64,000 bases of DNA, taken from contig NZ_JBIOQR010000002.1 in the NCBI RefSeq assembly GCF_051713825.1, forward strand, positions 74,097-138,096, in the 5' to 3' direction. Below the pieces are notes generated by a model, which ran no database searches, was not told the origin of the DNA, and saw nothing but the letters and a program-made list of their open reading frames with translations. The number at the start of each line of letters is the position of its first letter. Position 1 is the stretch's first letter. Position numbers and translations under genes: made by a program. This document shows, piece by piece, positions 26,345 through 35,117 of this stretch. The stretch is from Enterococcus_K sp051713825. GTDB lineage: Bacteria > Bacillota > Bacilli > Lactobacillales > Enterococcaceae.

Positions 26345-27256
26345 ATGGACTATGGAGAGACATTTAAAATGATAAGAAAAAACAAAGGCCTTACTTTGTT
26401 AGAGGCTGCTGGACATGGAATTTCTACTGCTCAACTATCACGTTTTGAAAATGGGAAGACGATGCTGACACTTGATCAGTTTTTTGTGTGTCTAGAACAA
26501 ATCAATACAACTATCGAAGAATTTCGATATCTCCAAAAACGAACTTGGCGGGATCAATACGCTCACATTTTAGATACAGTAGAGAGATTAAACAAAGAAA
26601 AAGATGTTGAAAATCTTCTAAAAGAATCCCAAAAACATTTTAAAAAAAGTCAAAAAACATATGATTGGTACTATTTTTTTGGCTGTTTTTTTGAAAATTT
26701 AGCTATTTTAAATAGAAAAGAACCAATGCCTAAATTAAACTATATAGAAGAAATTAAGCAATTTTTTTTGAAAAGTGAGTTATGGGGAGACATGGAATTA
26801 CGTGTCTTAGGAATGTTTCTATTTATTTTTGACATAGATACAGTCCAGCTACTGTTAAAAATTGCCTTAAAAAGAGGAAAAGTCTATCGAGAAGTTAGAG
26901 GCGATAATCGATTATATTATTTTTTATTGACTAACTGTTTCTCCACATTCATTTATCATAAAAGATTGCCAGAAGCTCGTAAGGTCTTAGAACAGCTTGA
27001 ATTTGAAACCAAAGGCAGTGTAGATTTATTACTTCCTCAAGTTCATTTATTATTTAATAAAGGAATATTAAAATTTTTTGAACAAGACAAGGATGAGGCA
27101 ATTAGGTACTGTAGTCAAGCAATTTCTGTTTGTAAAATTTTTAGACAAGACCGATTAGTCCATCTACTTTCGAAACGACTAGCAGAGTGGCAAACTGCAG
27201 AAAATTTAGCCGAATTTGAGGAACTAGTCATCGAGTTAGGTTATCTGACAGATTAA
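26345..27256 (+). CDS. Rgg/MutR-family regulator
   Basis: 303 residues. The N-terminal helix-turn-helix (GLTLLEAAGHGISTAQLSRFENG) is followed by a long helical repeat domain, the usual Rgg architecture. It differs clearly from the regulator at 22.8 kb. The ribosome binding site is weak. It stands alone, ended by a strong terminator farther down. Target may be the neighbouring exporter or the LytTR pair; not shown by the sequence. Confidence 0.8.
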   Translation: MDYGETFKMIRKNKGLTLLEAAGHGISTAQLSRFENGKTMLTLDQFFVCLEQINTTIEEFRYLQKRTWRDQYAHILDTVERLNKEKDVENLLKESQKHFKKSQKTYDWYYFFGCFFENLAILNRKEPMPKLNYIEEIKQFFLKSELWGDMELRVLGMFLFIFDIDTVQLLLKIALKRGKVYREVRGDNRLYYFLLTNCFSTFIYHKRLPEARKVLEQLEFETKGSVDLLLPQVHLLFNKGILKFFEQDKDEAIRYCSQAISVCKIFRQDRLVHLLSKRLAEWQTAENLAEFEELVIELGYLTD

Positions 27257-27491
27257 TATCCATTTTTTTCTCTCTGTTAATCAATGAAGAACAGCAACCC
27301 GTACTTCTAGTAAATTATGAAATAGTGACTAAAGTAACAGGCTACACTACTAACAGATTACGATTATTGCTTCTGACACTAAGAAATAATATTTCTAACT
27401 GACAATCTTAACTATTTGGAGTAGTAGCTCTTTTTGTAAAATTTTAACTATAACTACTAAACTACTACATTTATAAAGCTGAATGTTAAGG

Positions 27492-27530
27492 GAGAGGGTG
27501 ACAAAACCTGTTTTGTCACCCTCTCTTTTT
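27492..27530 (+). terminator. Strong terminator
   Basis: GAGAGGGTGACAAAA pairs perfectly with TTTTGTCACCCTCTC across a 4-base loop, then TTTTT. It lies about 230 bases after the Rgg stop; no gene is seen between. Confidence 0.9.
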
Positions 27531-27737
27531 CGAATAAACGATAGTCTACTACTAACCACTTGTCACACTTTTGAATTGAAAATTAGAAAATACCTTCTTA
27601 TCTAGAAATCTGATATCTTTGTCATAATGGCTTTTCACTCAGCATAAGTAATCAAGTTTAGATTAACTATTATATTTTAATGTATACAAACATAAAGCTA
27701 CTCATTGATGTTTACATATACTTATAGAACTAATTTG

Positions 27738-27805
27738 ACCGCTTGAGTGAAATTTCTTACCGCTTATAGAAAAATCAACTCCCCATACGAGGTATCGTGT
27801 ACAAT
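27738..27805 (+). promoter_or_regulatory. LytTR-type direct repeat and extended -10 promoter
   Basis: ACCGCTT occurs at 27738 and again at 27759, 21 bases apart, the spacing used by LytTR dimers. About 40 bases downstream is TGTACAAT (-10 at 27800-27805) with no good -35, as expected for an activated promoter. The LytTR gene starts at 27830. Confidence 0.5.
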
Positions 27806-27829
27806 AAACTTTGTTAGGAGGAGAAAAAA

Positions 27830-28279
27830 ATGGATATTAAGATACATATCAATAAAACACTAGCTAATATACGAGTACTCATCGAGGCACCTTCCAATGA
27901 ATTAGCCCAAGGAATCTATACACAGCTAGCAGGTAATAAGCAGAATGACACATTGACTATAAAAACAAATGAAGGGTTAGAGCTAATTAAAATGAATGAG
28001 ATTGAGCTGATCGAGGTGTTTTCTGATGAATTAGTTATCTCAACTATTATGGGAAAAGACATCACTTTTCGTGGCCGGTTGTATAAAATAAAAGGAATGT
28101 TAGATGAGCAACAATTTGTTCAAATTACCAAATCAACTGTGGTTAATTTGAAGCAAGTGCAAAAATTGGAGAACTCATTTTCAGGGAATATGTTAGCGAT
28201 TTTAAAATCAGGGGAAAGACACTCCATATCCAGACGATATTTACCAGAACTCAAAAAAATACTAAGACAAATGAATTAG
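27830..28279 (+). CDS. LytTR-domain DNA-binding regulator
   Basis: 149 residues. A short N-terminal part (about 1-45) is followed by a LytTR DNA-binding domain (about 50-145) with the strand IELIEVFSDELVI and the QFVQITKSTVVNL segment. It has no receiver domain. Such proteins are usually encoded next to a DUF3021 membrane protein, as here (gap 12 bases). The pair often controls an exporter or its own promoter. RBS AGGAGG. Confidence 0.85.
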   Translation: MDIKIHINKTLANIRVLIEAPSNELAQGIYTQLAGNKQNDTLTIKTNEGLELIKMNEIELIEVFSDELVISTIMGKDITFRGRLYKIKGMLDEQQFVQITKSTVVNLKQVQKLENSFSGNMLAILKSGERHSISRRYLPELKKILRQMN

Positions 28280-28291
28280 GAGGAATTTTTA

Positions 28292-28675
28292 ATGAAAAAA
28301 ATCATTCAAAATTGTTTAATAGGAGCTGGAATCAGCAGTATGCTTTATCTCATTAGCGGAAGTATTTTCGCAAACGAAGAGGTTCGAAAAAATAGCCTCC
28401 TAATATTGATATTAGGCCTTCTTATCGGAGTTTGCTCGTCCATTTATGGGGCAACCAAACTTGCACTTTTAACTAAATCAGTCATTCAGTTCAGTGGCAG
28501 CTATCTCTCTTTTCTCTTCGTAGCTCATTTAGGTGGTTGGTTTCCTTTTCGATTAAAAATTATCCTAAGTGCTTCAGTAATGTTTGCACTAATTTATCTT
28601 GCTATTTGGGCCATCTTTTATTATGTCGAAAAAAAAGAATTGGAACAGCTGAATAAAAAGCTAGGTAGGCAATAA
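28292..28675 (+). CDS. DUF3021 membrane protein
   Basis: 127 residues with four hydrophobic helices and a charged C-terminal tail (KKELEQLNKKLGRQ). This is the standard partner of stand-alone LytTR regulators; it is thought to sit in the membrane and hold or modulate the regulator, which is an inference from co-occurrence. RBS GGAGGA. Confidence 0.8.
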   Translation: MKKIIQNCLIGAGISSMLYLISGSIFANEEVRKNSLLILILGLLIGVCSSIYGATKLALLTKSVIQFSGSYLSFLFVAHLGGWFPFRLKIILSASVMFALIYLAIWAIFYYVEKKELEQLNKKLGRQ

Positions 28676-28834
28676 AGACTAGGCTGATCCCTATATTCTC
28701 GGAATGAGTTGATTTTCTATGTAGCATAAAATAGCAAGGAATAGCCTAATCAATCTAGAAGATATTTAGTATAGAAGCTTTATAAGGCAGCTCAGTTTTT
28801 TATCTTTTTCGATTGTAAGGCCTTTTACGCAGAG

Positions 28835-28843
28835 ATTATCCAT
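28835..28843. repeat. Target-site duplication, left copy (ATTATCCAT)
   Basis: The same nine bases flank the insertion sequence on the right at 30536-30544. Confidence 0.8.
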
Positions 28844-28944
28844 CTAAGTGTAAAATATATTGCGGTAAGATTTGAAAAAAAGAAAGAAGACCATTATTCT
28901 AATTGTTAGGTTTAGCGGCCAATAACAATAAGAGGATGGTCTTC

Positions 28945-30360
28945 ATGGAAACTATTGTAAACGAAATTGCAGAAATTTTAAAGAGTGAATCGCATTTTAT
29001 TGCAAAAGAAAAAGCATTAGTCATTTATCTTGCCAATTTGATCCGAGAAATCATCACAATGGCCTTTGAACAAATAGATGATGATTTAATTGGAGAATAC
29101 AAAAAACAAGGGTATCAAATAGAAAAAAAGAACGATCGGAAATTATTGACAGTATTCGGCGAAATTCAATTCCGTAGAAGGCGATACATCAAGGAAGGCG
29201 AGTCTTCAGTTTATGCGTTAGATGTCTTTTTAGGATTGAAAAGCCATGATAGGTACAGTCATTTACTCAAACGAAATGTTGCGGAGCTTGCCAACAAAAT
29301 GACGTATCGGAATAGTGAGAAAGCCATAGAACTCTTGACTTCCTTCACCATGAGTCATCGAAAAATAAACCGGTTGGTCTTACAGGTGGGTGAAGAAATT
29401 AAAAGCCAACAAACGGCGGAAGAACGCTATGATGAAAGAAAAGATAAAAAGAGAAGACCTTCAGCGATTTACATTGAAGGAGACGGTATTCAAATTAAAG
29501 GTCAGAAAAAAAACCAATTAGAAATTTATCGATTTCAAGTATATGAAGGTTCAAGACCAGTCGGGAAAAATCGAAGACAGTTGAAAAATTATCATGAGTT
29601 TGTAAGCCTTAGCCGTAAGCAAGCACTAAAAGAAACACAAGAGTACCTAGCAAACACGTATCGCCTTGAAAAAACCATTGTCATCAGTAATAGTGATGGT
29701 GGTTCAGGCTTTGAAAAAAATGTATTTGAAGAGCTAGCGGGAAATTGTAGACGGCATGAATTCTTTTTAGACGCGTACCATGTTAATCGAAAAATTAAAG
29801 AAAGACTCTCTAACTTCAAAGATTTACAGCCGTATCTAATGGAGGCTATTTGGCAAGCTTATAGTTGGGACAAGGTCGTTGTAGCGTTAGATACGGCGGC
29901 GAGCCTGTTAGTGGACGAGCAAGACACAGAAAAAAACCGAGAATCTCTGCGTCTATTAGAAAACTACTTAACTAGAAACTGGAAGTGGCTACAACCTTTT
30001 GAACAACGAAATTTAGCTGGGATTCAAAAATGCATAGGCACCTGTGAAAGCAATCATAGAGTGTACAGCTATCGAATGAAACGACAAGGACGCTATTGGA
30101 CAAAGAGTGGAGCTGAAGCCATGGTGCGAGTGATATCAAGTATAAAAAACAAAGAAATTGAACAATGCTTGATGACAGATTATGCACCAGCAGAAGCGGA
30201 AGACGCGTTGAAGAAACGCTACCAACAAGCATTAAGAAATACGACTAGTAAGCGTTGGAATCGTTTTGAAGAGCATGTAGGCATTCAATACGGACATGTA
30301 ACAGGAAAAGAAAAAACATCAACGGGCATGGGAAAACTGATTCGCGGATTATGTAGTTAA
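28945..30360 (+). CDS. ISLre2-family transposase
   Basis: 471 residues from ATG 28945 (9 bases after AGAGG). It has the ISLre2/DUF1779-type sequence: a variable N-terminal part, RRYIKEGE, then YIEGDGIQIKGQ with an acidic catalytic residue, SNSDGGSGFEKN, and FLDAYHVNRKI, which resembles a second acidic motif, and ends GMGKLIRGLCS. It moves the element by a cut-and-insert reaction. No frameshift is visible. The IS lies just downstream of the LytTR/DUF3021 pair and may have displaced the DNA that followed it. Confidence 0.9.
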   Translation: METIVNEIAEILKSESHFIAKEKALVIYLANLIREIITMAFEQIDDDLIGEYKKQGYQIEKKNDRKLLTVFGEIQFRRRRYIKEGESSVYALDVFLGLKSHDRYSHLLKRNVAELANKMTYRNSEKAIELLTSFTMSHRKINRLVLQVGEEIKSQQTAEERYDERKDKKRRPSAIYIEGDGIQIKGQKKNQLEIYRFQVYEGSRPVGKNRRQLKNYHEFVSLSRKQALKETQEYLANTYRLEKTIVISNSDGGSGFEKNVFEELAGNCRRHEFFLDAYHVNRKIKERLSNFKDLQPYLMEAIWQAYSWDKVVVALDTAASLLVDEQDTEKNRESLRLLENYLTRNWKWLQPFEQRNLAGIQKCIGTCESNHRVYSYRMKRQGRYWTKSGAEAMVRVISSIKNKEIEQCLMTDYAPAEAEDALKKRYQQALRNTTSKRWNRFEEHVGIQYGHVTGKEKTSTGMGKLIRGLCS

Positions 30361-30388
30361 AAAAATTCATAATGCCCTACCAAATGGC

Positions 30389-30439
30389 AATTGTGTCAAG
30401 TAAATTATTTTTAGCAAAAATGATTTACTTGACACAATT
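30389..30439. repeat. Subterminal 17-bp palindrome in the IS
   Basis: AATTGTGTCAAGTAAAT (30389-30405) is perfectly inverted at 30423-30439. It sits just after the transposase stop and can also act as a terminator. Its TGTGTCAAGTA core is repeated in the right terminal repeat, so it may be an extra transposase site. Confidence 0.75.
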
Positions 30440-30535
30440 CAACCAAGCGAAGCGCGGTAGGAAAGTGAAATAATATAAATAGAGCCGTACCTATCATTCT
30501 AAAATAATGGTTACCGCAAAATACTTGACACATAC

Positions 30536-30544
30536 ATTATCCAT
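30536..30544. repeat. Target-site duplication, right copy (ATTATCCAT)
   Basis: Matches 28835-28843 exactly. Confidence 0.8.
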
Positions 30545-31216
30545 AGAAAAATAAAAAGAAGGTGGCATAATGGTCTATTATTTATTTTGCAAGGCTCCAG
30601 TAATTAGTTTATTCGGTTGAGTATACTTTTTCCGTTCTCTGTTTCTTCGCTTCTTGAAATCAAGCTGCTATGAAATCATTAAAGCGGTTCTACTTTGCAT
30701 AATGTATCTTATGTAAACTAGAAAATTTTAAGGCAGATAACAATACATGTTTCTCGCTCTCATTTCAAGCATATACCCCCATTCCACAATCTAAATAACT
30801 GAAATCTACGATGAACAGTCTATTTGATTTAATTCTGATTATGTTTGCCTTTCAATTAAATAGCAGGAAAAAAAAGCGTTTGAGATGCCTTTTTCAAGCT
30901 GTATACTTGGTTCACTAGTATTGCCTAAATCGATTTAAAACATTCAGATTTTCTCTTAAGTAACAGTGCACTATCAAGATTCTTCATATGGATATTAGTG
31001 GGTTGAACCATTTCTCAACGGGTTGAAATAGAAGGTATTTAGACCGACGTTTGATTTGAAAAATCGTTTGGATTGTCCTCGTTTTCATATGAAATGAAAC
31101 TCAACTGTATCAATGCTTGTTAACGTCTATGCTCCGATTTCTTATGAACTCTATGACTAGTTAATTCACTGATTATCGGAACTAAATGATTGATCCGCAG
31201 GCTATACCCCTTTCAT
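30545..31216. other. Gene-free region between the IS and the first WxL operon
   Basis: About 670 bases. No supported gene. One 16-codon frame at about 30570 has a fair ribosome binding site but nothing else. The DNA looks like decayed intergenic sequence. Confidence 0.35.
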
Positions 31217-31276
31217 AAAAATGAGCATCCTTATAAAGAAAACTTACACTTAAGTCGTCTCTATAAGAATGCTTAA
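31214..31276 (-). terminator. Terminator of WxL operon 1
   Basis: On the minus strand AGCATTCTTATA pairs with TATAAGGATGCT, then CATTTTTATG. It follows the sortase stop directly. Confidence 0.6.
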
Positions 31277-31279
31277 TGC

Positions 31280-32116
31280 TTATCTCATTCTTCCTCCTAA
31301 AATAAAATGGATAAAGAAAAAGCAAAGAATAAATAACCCGAATAACAACAGCCCAAAAATAGTCAGCGCTCCTTTACTCGACAAGTGATAAATAAGCTGT
31401 TGATGAACGGTTTTCTTTTTGTTGGTTGTTAAAAGGGGCGACTGCTTTACTGTTCCCAATTTTTTATCAGATTCGATTTTTTTAGCATCTACAATTAAGC
31501 GTTGGGGAGTTTCGTAGACACTGTCACAAGTAATTAATCGAAGTAAGCCTTGTCTACTATCATCTAAAAGTTCGATTTCATTTTCAGAAGCTATATATAT
31601 TTGAGCCACCTCAAACGAGCCCTTTGTTTGGTTATACTCAAGATAGATAATATCTCCTGCTTTAAGCTCATCCAAACGATTAAAAAGAAGATTGGAGTAG
31701 TTCATATTATGTCCTAACAAAACTAAATCATTTTGCATTGGTACTCTTTTGGGGAAGAGTGAGACACATCCTAGCAAAAGGTTACTATTACTCAATTCTG
31801 GTAAGATTTCTAAGTCCAGTTCAATAGCTGGAATCGTCAATTTCCCAACGCTTAAAACTGTATCTGATTGAATATAACTCTCAACAATGTCCGCAAGCTT
31901 TGGTGATCGAATCACATCGACTTCTTCTTGTGTCGCAGATAAAAAATCGTCTGTCCTAACTGAAACAACTCGTTTTGTATACACCGTCTGTTCAATTAAC
32001 ATTCCTCTGAGATACGGAAAAAACAATAATAACAGACTGATTATAAAAAAAAGTGAGAGCACAACAGCCAGGACCGGATTTTTTTTAGCACTTTTCTTAC
32101 TTTGCTTCATTGTCAT
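31280..32116 (-). CDS. Dedicated sortase of WxL operon 1
   Basis: A membrane-bound transpeptidase of 278 residues. An N-terminal helix (about 15-35) and a C-terminal helix (about 250-270) flank the sortase barrel. Catalytic residues are His in LLGHNMN, Cys in LITCD and Arg in TPQRLIV. The C-terminal helix is like class C enzymes, but no DPW/DPF-type lid is visible before the barrel. Likely substrate is the small LPKTGD protein of the same operon, and possibly others. Its start overlaps the DUF916 gene end by 20 bases, giving coupled translation. Confidence 0.85.
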   Translation of the reverse strand: MTMKQSKKSAKKNPVLAVVLSLFFIISLLLLFFPYLRGMLIEQTVYTKRVVSVRTDDFLSATQEEVDVIRSPKLADIVESYIQSDTVLSVGKLTIPAIELDLEILPELSNSNLLLGCVSLFPKRVPMQNDLVLLGHNMNYSNLLFNRLDELKAGDIIYLEYNQTKGSFEVAQIYIASENEIELLDDSRQGLLRLITCDSVYETPQRLIVDAKKIESDKKLGTVKQSPLLTTNKKKTVHQQLIYHLSSKGALTIFGLLLFGLFILCFFFIHFILGGRMR

Positions 32117-33167
32117 TACTTCGTCTTCTTAAGATAATTACTAGAAGAACAATAATGATCAAGCAAGCAAGCCCTAATAAGCTGTACATGAGCATTGAAT
32201 TATCTTTTGGAATAGTAACGTCTTTCTTATTAAAGTTTTTTGCTTCCTCTGCTTTAACCGTAAATTCCTTGTTAAAATCCCATTTATAGGTGTAAGACTC
32301 TTCTTCTTTAGCCAAATTTTTATAGTCATGCGCACCTTCCAAGTCTTTCACAGCATAGACGGTTACTTTAGCAGTATAATCCCCCGCCTCTAATTTTTTT
32401 CCATCTAATAACGTAGGAAAATCTAAATGAGAGTTAGGCACCATCTGCATATTTTCTTTTTGATTCTTATAAAGCACTTCCTTTGTTCCTTTTTTAGCTA
32501 TCTCTGTTTTGATAACGACATCATTCACATAAATTGGTTGTTTATTTTGAATAACCGTAGTAAACGCATTTCGTCCGTTGACTTGAGAAGGATACGCTTT
32601 GATTAAGTCTAACTCTGGTAAAATCTTCTCCTCTTTCCCATGCAACACCAGTCCTTTGACAAATGAAAATTCATTCTCAATGGCCATTCCCTTTGACTCC
32701 TCTGCTTGGTTGGGTTGCTTATTGTTGACTTCCTTAAAGGTAACCCCACCCGCTAAGACACCAGAGAAATCAGCATCTGGCATTTTGATAATCACTGGAT
32801 AAGTGATACTGCTATTGGCAGGAATGGACACTTTTTTTTCATAAGTAACTAAGTCTTCTATCATATAGACTAAACCATCTGTATTCTTGGTTTCTCCTGC
32901 GCTATAGTTAGCAACGCCATTCAAATTCGTCACTGCATGGTTAATCGTTATTTCTAAGTCTACCGTATTTGGCGTACCATTAGCCAGAATAAAACGTTCT
33001 TCACGTGTTTGTTTTGGTGCCAATCGTAAATCTAAATAAGTCTTTTTTTCATCTACTTGGTATTCTGAAGGAATCGTTTCTACAGAAAAATTGAGTTCTG
33101 ATGCAAAAGCTACCTCTACAGTTCCGAATATAGCTATCGTAAATAGTAATATAAATAATTTTTTCAT
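32097..33167 (-). CDS. DUF916/DUF3324 WxL-interacting membrane protein
   Basis: 356 residues: signal peptide to about residue 22, DUF916 domain (about 25-150, an Ig-like fold), DUF3324 domain (about 165-300), a transmembrane helix (about 325-347) and a basic tail RRRSNDNEAK. The conserved GVLAGGVTF strand between the domains is typical. It is held in the membrane with both domains outside and, in known cases, binds WxL proteins and peptidoglycan. In this operon it may act as the assembly platform for three WxL proteins. Confidence 0.9.
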   Translation of the reverse strand: MKKLFILLFTIAIFGTVEVAFASELNFSVETIPSEYQVDEKKTYLDLRLAPKQTREERFILANGTPNTVDLEITINHAVTNLNGVANYSAGETKNTDGLVYMIEDLVTYEKKVSIPANSSITYPVIIKMPDADFSGVLAGGVTFKEVNNKQPNQAEESKGMAIENEFSFVKGLVLHGKEEKILPELDLIKAYPSQVNGRNAFTTVIQNKQPIYVNDVVIKTEIAKKGTKEVLYKNQKENMQMVPNSHLDFPTLLDGKKLEAGDYTAKVTVYAVKDLEGAHDYKNLAKEEESYTYKWDFNKEFTVKAEEAKNFNKKDVTIPKDNSMLMYSLLGLACLIIIVLLVIILRRRSNDNEAK

Positions 33168-33520
33168 CTCTTATCTCTCCTAATAAATTTTATATGTCAA
33201 TTGATAATAATAAACTAAACTCTTTCACTTCCTTATCTTACACAAGTTAATATGACAAAACTCATTACGTGAATAGAACCTAACATTTGGTTTTCATCAA
33301 AACACTCTCCATGATATATCCTATTGAAAGAGTGAATTCTAATGAGCTTTGGCTTATTATCTGAGCGATTTGTTTCACTTCTATCACACCTGAAGACTTT
33401 ACCAAAATAATTATTTAACTATGCTAACTGATTCTTTTACCTTTTATGTACTTACTTATTTAGAGTATGGGGAAGTGGGATGAATAGCTACTCATCCCAC
33501 TTACTACTCTTAAAAATCAC
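33168..33520 (-). other. Intercistronic region with hairpin in WxL operon 1
   Basis: The 350-base gap between the third WxL gene and the DUF916 gene has AAGTGGGATGA (33473-33483) pairing with TCATCCCACTT (33492-33502), not followed by a T-run on the minus strand. Operon 2 has a hairpin in the same place with a different sequence. No gene is seen in the gap. Confidence 0.55.
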
Positions 33521-34246
33521 TTATGCTGGAACATCTGACAAGGTCCAAACAAATGAAGTGGTGTATACAGCTTTTTCTTTTTTCGTTCCACCAGGAATTT
33601 CTAAAGAGATACTCTCTGCAGCAGCAGCTTCTGTGTCCCCCCATTTTGTAATATACGTGCCTGCCCCTTGACCAACAGTCGCGCTCATAACCGTTGAAGG
33701 TTCTCCCGGTACCAATGAGATTTCACTAGTTGCAGTGGGTGCTGTTGATGTTGAGTTTGTCACAAGAGTTCCGTTGCCTAACGTAATCTCTGCAGCAGTT
33801 AATTCTGATCCGGCTCCTGTTTTAAACTGAGTTGATTGTGTCACCGTTAAGTGCCAGCCAGCTTCCGTTCCTCGGTTATCAGATACTTGAACATAGTTGG
33901 CTCTTTTTGCTGCAGCCCCTGTAGAATCAAGTCCATTTTGTAACAATGCATGATATGTTTTTGTTTCAGAAGTAATAACCTGTTGGCCAAATACTAAACT
34001 TGAAGCATAGTCGATACTCACTGGACCGCTTGTTCCCCCATCTGGCTTGTTTTCTGGTTTGGTTGGGTCTTCTGGAACAAATGGATTATCTGGATTTTCT
34101 GGATCGAGTGGCTTAGTTCCAGTAGTTGATTCGATGAATTCGATTTGACCATTCGTTGTATACGTTTTTTCAGCCGCTGTTGCCGCAACCCCAGTTAACG
34201 CATTTAATAAAATAACACTTGCTAAAATAATTGAACTTTTTTTCAT
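33521..34246 (-). CDS. WxL-domain surface protein (operon 1, third)
   Basis: 241 residues. Signal peptide to about residue 24, then the strand motif EKTYTTNGQIEF, a Pro/Asp-rich linker (about 40-75), and the WxL domain (about 78-241). The two WxL motifs are AGWHLTV and VWTLSDVP. The domain attaches non-covalently to peptidoglycan. No Cys. It is secreted and is likely part of a complex with the other WxL proteins and DUF916 partner. Confidence 0.9.
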   Translation of the reverse strand: MKKSSIILASVILLNALTGVAATAAEKTYTTNGQIEFIESTTGTKPLDPENPDNPFVPEDPTKPENKPDGGTSGPVSIDYASSLVFGQQVITSETKTYHALLQNGLDSTGAAAKRANYVQVSDNRGTEAGWHLTVTQSTQFKTGAGSELTAAEITLGNGTLVTNSTSTAPTATSEISLVPGEPSTVMSATVGQGAGTYITKWGDTEAAAAESISLEIPGGTKKEKAVYTTSFVWTLSDVPA

Positions 34247-34312
34247 TTTAAATTTCTCCTGTCTTTTTTTATATTGGTTTGATATCTAACGTTGGTTACA
34301 TGTTTCCCTTAA

Positions 34313-35101
34313 TTAATAGACGTCACTGATTGTCCAAGTAAGAACGGATGCGTATTTCACAGCATCTTTTGCTGTTGAGCCTGGAACACTTAATTTTACT
34401 GCTTTATTTACATCAACCTGTACATCTTGTCCTTCAACATTTTTTTCGGTAACTTTCTCAACAGTCCCCCATTTAGTCACCCAAGTACCTGCCCCAGTAT
34501 TTTCAGCTGCTGTTGTCACATTAACTGGTTCCCCAGGAGTTAAAGTAACGGTTGTTGCCGCTGCTGGTGCGGCGCTCGTTGATAAACTATTGACTGTGGC
34601 TTCATTCAACGTAATTTCAGCGCCTGTTAAAACTTTATTGGCGGTTTCTTCCACAGCAGTTAATTGTGTTTGTTGTGTGACTGTTAATTTCCAGCCTTGA
34701 TTTGTGCCACGATGATCACTCACTTGCACATAGTTTGCTCTAGCCGGTGTTCCATTTGAAAATGCTTGCGCACGAGCATAATAATCAACATTTTTATTGG
34801 TAATTTTGTTTAAACCAAAATTAAATGAAGAAGCGAAATCAATACTTAATGGACCTGCAGTTCCGGGATTTGGTTGACCACCAGGTTTGGTTGGATCAAG
34901 GGGGGTTACCGGCCCTACAGTATCCGGATTATTTGGGTCCACATCTGGATCAATCGGTTCAGTGATATCTGATCCAGGGATAAACTCTACTACGCCATTT
35001 GAAATAATTGATTTTTCAGCGGCTTCTGCAGTAAGTGCACTCGCTCCCAAAGCAGATAATGTCAAAGTAGCAAGCAAGCTACTCACAATTATTTTTTTCA
35101 T
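34313..35101 (-). CDS. WxL-domain surface protein (operon 1, second)
   Basis: 262 residues: signal peptide, motif EKSIISNGVVEF, Asp/Pro-rich linker, WxL domain with QGWKLTV and TWTISDVY. Distinctive segments FGLNKITNK, ARAQAF and SVPGSTAKDAVKY are nearly the same in the WxL gene at 47427-48251, so the two are positional paralogs. Cell-wall bound through the WxL domain. The WxL core carries an insert, EKNVEGQDVQV, not found in the other copies of this operon. Confidence 0.9.
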   Translation of the reverse strand: MKKIIVSSLLATLTLSALGASALTAEAAEKSIISNGVVEFIPGSDITEPIDPDVDPNNPDTVGPVTPLDPTKPGGQPNPGTAGPLSIDFASSFNFGLNKITNKNVDYYARAQAFSNGTPARANYVQVSDHRGTNQGWKLTVTQQTQLTAVEETANKVLTGAEITLNEATVNSLSTSAAPAAATTVTLTPGEPVNVTTAAENTGAGTWVTKWGTVEKVTEKNVEGQDVQVDVNKAVKLSVPGSTAKDAVKYASVLTWTISDVY

Positions 35102-35117
35102 TTTTATTTTCTCTCCT

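Larger units (their letters stand above)
28844..30535 (+). mobile_element. ISLre2-family insertion sequence, complete
   Basis: About 1.69 kb. Terminal inverted repeats of about 22-25 bp: left core 28847-28868 and right core 30511-30532 agree at 18 of 22 positions, ending in TTGCGGTAA inside. A 9-bp duplication flanks it. The transposase is full length, so it may still be active. A palindrome before the right end shares TGTGTCAAGTA with the terminal repeat. Confidence 0.88.

Noticed and set aside
30571..30621. 16-codon frame beside the IS
   Set aside because: Has a fair ribosome binding site but no conservation or family evidence.
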